Source: Bombyx mori (taxonomy: Eukaryota; Arthropoda; Insecta; Lepidoptera; Bombycidae). Taken from it: a DNA stretch of 64,000 bases. Location of the stretch: positions 14,358,501-14,422,500 of the forward strand of contig NC_085118.1 of the NCBI RefSeq assembly GCF_030269925.1, given 5' to 3'. Below, piece by piece: positions 12,801 through 24,800 of this stretch. Within the stretch, counting starts at the first letter, position 1; the number at the start of each line of letters is the position of its first letter. A program made the translations under genes and the position numbers. A model generated the notes under the pieces. The model worked only from the letters and a program-made list of their open reading frames with translations, did not search any database and was not told where the DNA came from.

Positions 12801-15800
12801 CTCGTCAACGTGTCTGTAACAATAAAGAAATAAAAGTGCAAGCGAACTTGAAGATAAGAATTATCTAACAACTAACAATAGGGCATAGTGAATTATATAT
12901 GCTACTAATAAAAAGTCTTATATATTTTCATCTATTTAGACTACATATTATGCATAAAAACGTTCAGATTTTTACCTATCTAGGCGTAAGAAAACTATAT
13001 CATCGTATTTTTTTATTGCTTACATAGGTGGACGAGCTCACAGCCCACCTGGTGCTAAGCGGTTACTGGAGCCCATAGACATCTACAATGTAAACGCGCC
13101 ACCTACCTTGAGATATAAGTTCTAAGATCTCAAGTATAGTTACAACGGCTGCCCAACCCTTCAAACCGAAACGCATTACTGCTTCACGGCAGTAATAGGC
13201 AGGGTGGTGGTACCTACTCGCGCGGACTCACAAGAGGTCCTACCACCAGTAATTACGCAAATTATAATTTTGCGATTTTTATTACACGATGTTATTCCTT
13301 CACAGTGGAAGTCAATCGTGAACATTTGTTGAGTACGAATTTCGTTAGAAAAATTGGTATCCGCCTGGGATTCGAACACCGGTGCATCGCTCAACACGAA
13401 TGCAACCGGACGTCTTATCCTTTAGACCACGACGACTTTAAATTACTTAAATACCCGTTATTATAAGTCCTACTGTCATTATAGATATTCCTTGACGACA
13501 AAACTATTAATGAAGGTATTGGTAATATGGTTTATTATCTACATTTAAAATTTTGAAGGGCACGACTGCTTGGCGGGTCGAGCCAGCAGAGCTATGGAAT
13601 GTTCTTTTTTGTAAAGGAAGGATTACTAGGGGCCCTTTCTAGTTTCACCAAGACAGGTGGGCGAGTAAAGGCTCAGCCAGGAGAAGTGGGATTTGCTAAC
13701 AAGTGCCCGAGCGCCTTCGAAGAAACCCTAACCATTCAAGGTCAGCTGCTTCGCGAATGGATCTACTACCGAATCGGATCACGACGCGCCGAAAAACTCA
13801 GCGGGCTGATGTATGGATTAGGTTGCACGTTGAAATTTCCCGTTTCATTGTTCTCGTCAAACCCGTCGATTGCGTCGAAGGGCTAGGCGAGTAAATTAAC
13901 TCACACACACAGTCCACTGAGTGGTAGATTCTGCGAAGTACTGCACTAGGGTTAGTGTTAGCAACGTTGTCAGGTATGAGCCCCGTGAGCTCACCTACTT
14001 TTTGGGCTACGCTGACATAGCCTCACAGGGCTATTAGCTTAGGTAGAAAAGAAAAAAAAAACTCGAAATCTTAGCCGAGTTCGTCGAGTACGGGTACTAT
14101 ATAATGTGTTTTTTTTTTGGTCAGGAGGAAATCGCCGGGCTTCCGCCCTCTACTGGGGAGAGCATGTCGAAGTCGAACCGACTAAAACCTCCTGTCGCTC
14201 AACAACCAAAGTCCAAACCTCGCATGAGACAGAACTTCTGAAAGGGCTATAATATAACGTGTAGGATAATATCTACGACCGCTTTTAATTAACCATGTCC
14301 AAAACTGTGCTCATAATGAAATAATGAACAAAACATCGCTTCGTCCCGCGACAGTGTTTCACAACATCGCGTTCCGACTAATGAATGTGCCAACACAGTG
14401 AAACAATAGCGGGGGTTCACGGGAGGTCATCTGTCTTCATTAAGACGTTTCGATCGCTTAAATTACCATAATGATGTCTATATTCGTTTGATTAGCTATG
14501 CGATCGACTGCATTCGTTATTTTTGGAATGAAAACGCTGCGGTTTACAATGAGGAATTTTTTTCTGGATTTTTCTTTTCGTTTTTTTTAACACTGGTATT
14601 GAGTAGTATAAGAACTGTCCTATATCATAACCGTGACTGATTCGCGGCACGAAGCACGACACGCATGCGAGCTCACAATACTCCCCCAACTACTTTGTAT
14701 GCTACCTACTGCTACCCAATTTTAAAACGGTAGTGAAAAACTTTGTGAAACCAAGTTTGAGAGCTGGCGTCTAAAAATATTTGAGAAACGCGACTGCTGA
14801 TAAAAAAAAGTAAACTCTGTTTGCTCAATAATGTCTTTTGGAAATGGTAAACTTAAGTGTGGTATTTTTTAAATTTTTATTATTACATAGGTAATGAAAA
14901 TTCGAACATTATTTAAATGAAGAAAAAACACAGGATATTCTAAATAGCCCTCCGTTTTCCTCTTTACTTGTTATCGTGAAACTGGGTCACAAGACCGCGA
15001 CTTTTGTTCTTAGACTGAACAAAACTCTTTTGTCTAAATCGTTAGTATGTAAAAAGAGTGACCGTGTGATTTTACCCGACTAAAAAACGACGCAGGGTTA
15101 TGATTCAAGTATTATACGCGGATTGTGTGTGTGTGCGTTTTCGTGTGATCTTTTTTTTCTACCTAAGCTGATAGCCTTGAGATGCTATATCAGCGTAAAC
15201 TAACCAGTAGGTGAGCTCACGGGGCTCAAACCTGACGACGTTGCTAACACTAGCCCTAGCAAGAGCAGTGCTTCGCAGAATCTACCACCGGATCGGAAAC
15301 GCAACTTAATGAGAAGATCCGGCGAGAAACTCAGTGGGCTTTGTCTGTGGGTTAATTTACTCGTCGAGCCCTTCATCGCAAGCGACGGGTTCGACAAGAA
15401 CGATGTCCGGTGCTTGGAGTACCTAAAATTATCGTTGTGGATCAGGAGGATCCGAGATGACGTGTTTTGGGCGACGTCTACTGTTTACCATTTGGTCCGC
15501 AAGATCGGGAATGTAGTTAACCGCGCGGCGGCGGCCACGATGAGAGAGTTCTCGTATTGTGCCGCTTTATCGAAATGAATCCGTGGGGTCGTCGCGTCCC
15601 CTTGCGGGGGCGCGGTGCGGGCCTCGTGGAAACCCCTCTGCCCGGACTGAATCTCCCTGCCTATTGAGGCAGGGGTGATGCATTGCGGGATGGTGTGTAG
15701 CAGGCGTAAGGTTTTGAGATGGGACGACTTCTTTTTACTGGTGGTAGGACCTCTTGTGAGTCCGCACGGGTAGGTACCACCACCCCGCCTATTTCTGCCG

Positions 15801-18800
15801 TGGAGCAGTAATGCGTTTCGGTTTGAAGGGCGGGGCAGCCGTTGTAACTATACTGAGACCTTAGAACTTATGTCTCAAGGTGGGTGGCGCATTTACGTTG
15901 TAGATGTCTATGGGCTCCGGTAACCACTTAACACCAGGTGGGCTGTGAGCTCGTCCACCCATCTAAGCAATAAAAAAAAAACTTCTTTCTTCTTTTCCTG
16001 AAATGAATCGAGTGGCTCTCCCTATTATTAATACCGAACATTTTTAAGTTATCAACCAACTTCGCGACTTCAAATCGGTCAAGCATGATAACAATTATAC
16101 TAATGTCAGCGCTTGGCGTGCATATTCCGTATCAAGTTTCATTAATAATAATATAAAAACTAGTGGTCGTATCGTGGTCGAAACTCGACCATAACTAATT
16201 TAAATTATAAGTTTGAACATTATTATGGTTCTATTGTCACATTTCTATAATAGGTAATAGTATTTTTATAATCACTCGTTTCGCCAAAACTTATAGTATG
16301 GCAAATAATATTATAATTAATTACAAACAATATGTCTTATCTATTCTCAATTTGACAGCAGATTTTAAACAATAAACAAGAAAGTATGTGTGTGTCAAAT
16401 ACATGGTAGTGTGCGTAAAGTTTTTTTTTATGGAATAAATGTATTATATTTTTTATCCATAATCAAAAAAAAAACAAGCATTCTCCACTCCTCTCTATAA
16501 AACTAGGAAATTTCATACTCCTACGTCCGCGCAATTGTCGTAAAAAGGGGTACAAAGTTTTTGCTTCACGTATTTATATATAAACTAGCGACCCGCCCTT
16601 GCTTCGCTTCAGAAACATTCAATTTTATTATTGATAGGTGAGTCCCGCAATGTTACCCGCGGTTATTGTCGTACCGCGGGTGAGGCCGCGGGGCAAAGCT
16701 AGTCTTAAAAAAAGCCTAAGTTACTCCTTATATCATCAGCTACCTTTCAGTGAAAGTCTCATCAAAATCGGTCCAGCCTTCCCAGAGGTAGGCAGCGGCT
16801 TGGCTCTGCCCCTGGCATTGCTGAAGTCCATGGGCAACGGTAACCACTCACCATCAGGTGGGCCGTATGCCCGTCTACCTACAAAGGCAATAAAAAAAAA
16901 AAAAAAAGATTAGCCGGAACAAACAGACAGACAGACAGACAAAAATTGTAAAAAATGTTATTTTGGTGTATGTATCGTATATATATTCATATGCATGTAG
17001 TAAAAAGCGGTTATTTCAATATTACAAACAGACACTCCAATTTTTTTTATATGTATAGATGTATAGATAAAGTACATTTAGATATCTGTATGCACATGCC
17101 GTTTATCAACGAACAATCAAATGTAATTATGTTAATCGCTTAGAAAAATAATTGTGCAAAACAATGTAATAACAACGGTAGACTTTGTAAATAAATTGCG
17201 ATAGCGTTATTTAAATACAGGAAAACATTAAAGGTTAATTATTACATATCTATTAGGGTTTTGTGTTTGGGCGTGATTGCAGAAAAATGATTCTATGCAA
17301 TTAAAAATATGGGTTGTATTTGAGAGGTTTCTGAAAACCAAATACCTTTCATAAATGGTGATTCTTAACGAATAGCGGTGTACGCAATAACAGTCGCAAT
17401 AAGATATATATGTATATACCAGTGTGCTTAGTGTAAGTTTTTTAACGTTCTCGACCGCGTAAACGTTAACTCACATTTGTATGGAGTTGGAACAGCGCCC
17501 CTAGCGGCAAACGTAAACAAACTTTCTAACTCCATACAAATCTGAGTTAACTTTTACGTTATCGAGAACGTTAAAAAACTCGCACTAAGCACACTGTCAT
17601 GAAGATAAAATAGTTTGTTCGTCAAGGGAAGTTGGTTTTATGTCCGAATCTTGTCATACGATCACACAGAGAACTGTTTTAGCCAAAGATGTTACATTCA
17701 TTCATTTTTCTAGGAAAAACAAAATTATAAATTAATAATGCTACAAAAACGGCCACTAAATACGTACTCGTATATACTTAGTGAACATTATATCTTGACT
17801 GGTGGGAGGACGTCTTGTGAGTCCGCACGGGTAGGTACCAGCACCCTGCCTATTTCTGCCGTGAAGCAGTAATGCGTTTCGGTTTTTTTTACGACCCACC
17901 TGATGAGTGGTTACCGTCGCTCACGGACGTCAGCAATGCCAGGAGCAGAGCCAAGTCGCTGCCTACCGTTAAGTACTCTCCACAAGCCTCGTTTAAAGAA
18001 GGACATGCCATAGCGCTCGAGAAACACCGCGGAGGGGAGCTCATTCCATAACCGGATGGTACGTGGCAAAACCTTTGGAAACGCACTGTGGATGACCGTA
18101 GTGGCTCCAGGTAATATGGATGAACTCTGCTCCGGTAGCGGGCATTGCGATGGTAAAAACGAGATGATGGTATCAAGGGTATATAATTGAAGGGCGGAGC
18201 AGCCGTTATGCTGTAAAAATTGAGACCTTAGAACTTATAACTCAAGGTTGGTGGTGGCATTTACGTAGTAGATAATGGGCTTCGGTAACCATTTGACATC
18301 AGGTGGGCCGTCCACCCAGCTAAGCAATAAAATATAAACAAATAAAATACTTAAAACGTTGCATCCTTTTTTATGGAGGTAGGGTTTACCGGTTATCCGG
18401 AGGCCCGGAGGTTCTAGCACGGCGTTTGTAAAGTTATAAAAAATGCCACCAAGTACGCCTCCGCTAGCTGCTTTTGCCTTTGTATTTTTCCGCGCGTTTT
18501 CGCTAATGACGGACTAGTGTTCAGTGTGCTTGGGGATTTATCCCCGTTAGCGGCTTGAGTTTGTCGGTACGTCAATTGTATAAAAAGAAAACAAAAAAAA
18601 ACATAGGTATAATTATGATCACCGTCGTAATAATAGGTTGTATCCTTAAACGAAAACGTGACAAAGAACAAGTTACGTTTGCCCAATAAAATAATAATAG
18701 GTAATTGCTTTTGTGATTACGAACTATGCTTATCGTGAATTGTTTTTAAATCAAATTTTATATTTATATATGTATATATTTGCATTGATAACTCGGTTTA

Positions 18801-21800
18801 ATTTGAACGAACAAAAGGTTTCCGATCAGTAGTTACTGTTTTAACAATTTTGCGAAATATCGCAACTTATTTCATGTGACGTAATTCGGAGCCAAATTAA
18901 GAGACGCTAACTATAGAATGATGATGATAAATTCACGCTCATTTTGGCTAAGTTGCCATGGCACTGATGCGAATATATGGACCATGGAATTATACTAGAA
19001 TATGGCTGATCAACTTTTTTGGCGCTCGAGCCAAACAACGATTCAGACGTTTTTGGCGGGCCATTTTGACGATTATCTTTTTAGTCATTTTTAATTAAGA
19101 ATAAAGTTAAAGTTGATACATGGGCCGCCGTCGCTAGAGCAGTTTTGCACGAAAATAAGTTATTTAAAATAGGTTATAATTAGTTACATTATGTTTTTAT
19201 ATCTAAAAAGCCTAAACAAATTTGAAATTCTAGAATGACCTTTTGACATTTCGTTGGGAATATTACAGTAACAATAAACATGCTGTGTGTATGTATATAA
19301 TGTGTATGTGTATATAACACATACGATCAAAGCTACTGGTTTTAGGCATATAGTAAACAAACTTACATTGAACTCAATAGGATGAGAAGTGACGCAGAAT
19401 AGTGATTTAAAGACGTCCCTGTGTAGTATTGAAGAGAGAAAGAAAGAGAAGAGAAAAAGATTGTGAAGAAGATCAAGCTACGAACAGAAAAGTGTGACAA
19501 ACTAGGGGATTCCTTCAGCAAAGGGAGTTGACGTCGCCCAAAACACGTCATTACGGATCCTCCCGATCCATTAACGGTGCTTTTAGGTACCACAAACACC
19601 GGTCACCGTACTCGTCGAACCCGTCCCTTGCGACGAAGGGCTCGACGAGTAAATTAATCCGCAGACACAGCCCACTGTCTTCTCGGTGGGCCGCGTTTCC
19701 GATCCGGCGGTAGATTCTGCGAACCACTGCTCTTGCTAGGGCCAGTGCTAGCAACACTCCGGTTTGAGCCCCGTGCTACATATTAGGACGAAGCTGAAAT
19801 AGCCTCTCAAGGCTTAGCAAGGCAAGCAATGGTAGGAGAAAAAAAAAGCAAAGGGAACTTTAATGATAGAATATAAAGGTTTTATAAATTAAAATGAATA
19901 ATAAAAATTAAATTCAATAATACTGACTAAATCATGTTTATTTTGTTCATAGGTTCAAAGATAATATTGCGAAGCTTAAATGGCGACTTTCGATCGGGTC
20001 AGCTCACAGCCATCCTTGGTCCTTCAGGAGCTGGGAAAAGCTCCTTACTGAATATTTTAGCGGGATACAGGTGAGCTTTTTGATTTTTTTTTATTGCCCT
20101 TGTAGGCAAACGGATCAGAAACGCGACTCACTGAGAAGAACCAGCGAGAAACTCAGTGGGCTGTGTCTATGGGTCAATTTACTCAACGAGCCCTTCGTCG
20201 CAAGCGGCGGGTTCGGCGAGGGCAGTGACCGGTGCTTCTAAATTTCATTTCCCGCATCCCTGTCCTTGAACCATTATCTCACCTATTTCTGTAGCGAAGT
20301 AGTATTGCTTTCCAATTGGAGTAGTGGGGCAGCCGTTGTACTATAGAACTGACACTAATTTCTCAACGTTGGCGACGGGATTTATGTTGTTAATGTAATA
20401 ACCCATAGGGGTTCCGAAAACCACTTAAGACCAGGTGGATGTAATAAAAAAATATTGTTACGACTAGTGACGATTTACAAATTTGCGAATTTGTTTTGGC
20501 AACTGGTCTCGCAAACGACTTTTCGCCAGGAGGGTCTACTTCGAAGACAACATTAACACTTGTTATCTGTTCAAACAGGAGTTTAATTACATCAATAAAC
20601 CGTCTCACTACGGGTATAGGTTAATTGTACGTCATTATTAATGTCGTATCCTTGACTTGAATGATTGCTTGTAATTATCCGACGAGTATTTATTACATGC
20701 GATTTAAATATTATAATTACATTGTCTCTCTGTAGCAGGCTAACATGCTAAATTGAGTATACATTTTATTTATAGTATTTATATTGTGTTATAGACATCG
20801 TTGTGTATGTTGTACGTACTATGAATTGGGCTAATTCAAATCGAAATAAAGTACGTCTACCTACAATGGAAATAAAAAAAATTATCTTACACATAATTGA
20901 GACTGTCAGCGCAAAAGTGGCCTAATCTTACCACAGTATGGAGATAATTATGTTTGAATTTACTTTTACGCTGCTTCGTAGGCAAAAGCAATACGCGCAA
21001 ATTAATGTTCACAAAGCCATCTGTTAACTAGGGGTCAAAATAGGCCGGTTTTGTTTTGAAAACTTTATAATGTTTTAAATAAATTGCCAATATACCTAGT
21101 CAGGTCATAAATTCTGTCACATGTTTAATGTAAAATAATTGAAACAAGTTTATTCATTATGTAACCATTCATATACCAAAATGAACTTAACAAAACATAG
21201 ATTCTTATGACACTAAAGTTTATTCAAAATGACCTCCGTGATTTTGAATACAGGCCTTCAATCTGCGCGGCCAGTCGTCTATCGCAGCACGAACGAGGTC
21301 CATGTCAATATCGGCGGCTGCCTTAATCAAGGATGTCTTGAGTGACTCCAAATTGGGATGAGGCTTTGAGCACGCCTTTTCCTCCAAGTGTTGCCATATC
21401 TTGTAATCTAACGGATTCAAATCTGGACTGGAGGAGGGCCAGTCTTCGTGCCGGATGAAGTCGATTTCACGCGCCGCCAGCCAGTCTTGTGTGCTCTTCG
21501 CTCTATGAACTGGCGCCGAATCTTGTTGGAATACCCAGTGCCTGTTATTGAACATGGTATGAGAAACAGGTACCACAAGGTTCGTCAGGACTGTATTTTG
21601 ATACACAACTGCATTCGTTTTTACACCTTTCTCACAAAAATGTACCTCTGTTAAGCCCCAATAAGAAACTCCCAACCATACCATGAGCGAGGATGGAAAA
21701 TGACCTCGTTGGACACGCGGAGTACGGTTGCTTGCTTCTTCATGACTGTGTGCGTACACCTTATCATTTTTTTTTGTTGTAGCTCTCTTCTACGGTAAAA

Positions 21801-24800
21801 ATTTTTTCATCCGAAAAAAGAATTTCCCGATATTTTTTTCCCGCGTACCGCTTCAACAAAGCGCGGCATCTCTTCAGTCTCAGGTCCATTAGACGAGCAT
21901 TCAAACGATTTCCTGTTTTTCTTCGATATGCCCGAAGCCCTAAGTCTTCATTTAACACCCTTTTCACCGTGGTTCTGCTTAACCCCATCTGAAGGGCCAA
22001 CATTTTCTGCTTACGTTTGGGATTTCTTTGAATTCGCGCCTTCACAGCTTTTATCACTGCTGGATTCCTAACAGACCGAGGGCGACCACTTCTTGACCTG
22101 TCATCTACACTAGAGTCTTCATTGTATCGTTTGATGGTACGATAAACGAATCTTTTGGTTATATTCAAATTTTTCAGTATGTTAAAAATGTGATTTGTCG
22201 CGTAACCGCAACGATGCAACGCAATAACTGCAACACGGTCTTCTTTAAGCGTCCACTCCATATTTAAAAATGAGTAAAATTCTAAATGTATACTATTTTT
22301 ATTTTCATGAACTATTCGAAATTCGAATTCAATAAACTTTTTTGTGGCCAGCATTCTAAAAGAAAAGTTTTTACTGTGTGACAATACTTATGACCTGACT
22401 AGGTATATAAGCATGAATATGAAAAATTGTGGGTTAGGTCACTTTTGCGCAGACGGCCACAATTGTTCTTTCATCATCTTAGTAAAGCTTCAAAGCAACG
22501 CAGATTTATGAATTAAATGTTTAAATGTTTTAATAATTTTGCTAATTTTAATTTTACTAACATACAAGTATTACTCTACTTACAACATATGGACTTAAGA
22601 TGGTCTGAATTAAATAATTTTAATTTATTTATTTATTTTTTAGTAATACCACGGAGACTTTGAACTGCCATATTTCTAAGTTCTTTACACGAAATACACG
22701 AAATCTCTTTGTCAGGGTTAACGGGTCGACCGGCCTGATCTCCACCAATGGACTGCCTCGCGACCTTCGGCAATTCCGGAAGATGTCCCGGTACATCATG
22801 CAGGAGGATTTACTGCAGCCCTTCATCACTGTGCTGGAGGCAATGTCGATGGCCGCAGACCTGAAGCTCGGGTCCGGGGTGGCGAAAGAGACAAAAGCCG
22901 TTGTGGTAATTATGTAGCTTTTTAATAAAAATATAAGGAAAAGTTCGTTTAGAAACGTATTCGTTTGGAATGTATTTAGTAGTTTTCCAGGCTTTTTTTT
23001 TTTATTGCCCTTGTAGGCAGACGAGCATACGGCCCACCTGATGGTGAGTGGTTACCGTCGCCCATGGACTTCACCAATGCCAGGGGTAGAGCCAAGGCGC
23101 TGCCTACCGCAATTCCGACTTCCAGCCTAAAATATTTTTACAATTACTTGTTTAAAACTCATTCTATAGGCAATCAATCGCATTTAATGCTTTTTTTTTA
23201 ACGTTATGTTTATAATTAATCGCTTATAAACATAACGTTTTGAAAAGGTTAAATCCAATAGATAACTCTTCCTCTGATTTCTGCCGAGGATATCAGATTG
23301 ATGCCTGCTTAGCATTAGCGCAACAAATTTATTTTTTTTGATTGCGTAGATGGGTGGACGAGTTCACAGCCCACCTGGTGTCAAGTGGCTACCGGAGCCC
23401 ATAGACATCTACAACGTAAATGCCGCCACCCACCTTGAGATATGAGTTCTAAGGTCTCAATATAGTTACAACGGCTGTCCCACCCTTCAAACCGAAATGC
23501 ATTACTGCTTCACGGCAGAAATAGGCGGGGCGGTGGTACCTACCCGTGCGGTCTCACAAGAGTTCTTACCACCCGTAAAAATCTGTTTTCTACCCTATAA
23601 ATATTAACGCAAAACTGTTGTTACGTATAAGTCTTAAAACGCGCTATTGAAGACTCCTTAAAATGCGAAAAGGCAAAAATCAAAGCGAATCTTTAACAAG
23701 TATACCTACCTAATGGAAAATTATTAAAATTTCAACATGCGTCTTGAAAACTGCAAACTGAACCTTATTGATCTATTTTTATTAAAAAAGCAAAACGGTT
23801 TTGCGTTGCAATTGAATTTTTCTGCAGTTTTGGAACGAACAAAGTTCTTTGAGTTAAATCAAAATAAAATAATAAGGATCGTTAGTTGGTTTTAACTGTG
23901 TGTGCTTGTAGAATATTTTTATTAATCATACACGGCCATCTGGCGCCCCAAAACTATAATTCCCTGGTACTTCAGGAACCACAGAATTATTTACGTTGTG
24001 ATATGTACATGTGATTGTGATCATATCAAAGAACAATTTTGATTATGAAACAATCCGGCAATAAAAGCTTTTGTTGAAGATTTCTTTTTAAAACAAAATA
24101 TTGAGATTTAACGATAGACAAGATCACGTTCGTCTCAACACTAATCGGTATTATACCCAGATATAGAGTGCAAATTTTCGGTTTGCTACACTAATTTTTC
24201 CCGAAGTGGGAATCGACGATATTGGACCTTCCACCCGTCAGTGTGGGATGCTAACAATTGCGCTATACGGTCGAAAGAGAAAAAAAAGCCCATTCGTAAA
24301 TGCAATTTGTTGGTTGCAAAATATTGTGTTACCATGACAGCACACAACACGCAACTCATCTGGCCTTGATCTTTAGAAGCTAGAAGATTACCTGTTTTAA
24401 ATTACTGCGTTGATTACTTTAAATGAAGATATAATTGAATTATACTGATTGTAGCTCGCATTGAGATTAACCATTCTTTCTATTTCTGCGGCGAAGTAAA
24501 CCAAACGCTTTCCGTTTCACAGGCTGGGAAAGTATACAAAATAATTCAGACTTGAGAGATTTCTTACTATTGTTAAGCCGGTAAGAGTAACGTCATCTAT
24601 CGCCGAATAGTCGAACGAATATCGGAGGATCTAGTAGCATCTAGAACGATGTGGAATATTCTCGACGATTGTAGGGATTTCGTCTCGACTATATAAGTGT
24701 TCGGACTTCATCAGAGCTGAAGACTGGCCGTCGTCTAGTCCCGATCTTAATCCGCTGGATTATGATTTATGGTCAGTTTTAGAGAGTACGGCTTGCTCTA

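Noticed and set aside
15200..15578. Frames of 65-89 codons
   Set aside because: Bm1 sequence again; no independent coding evidence.
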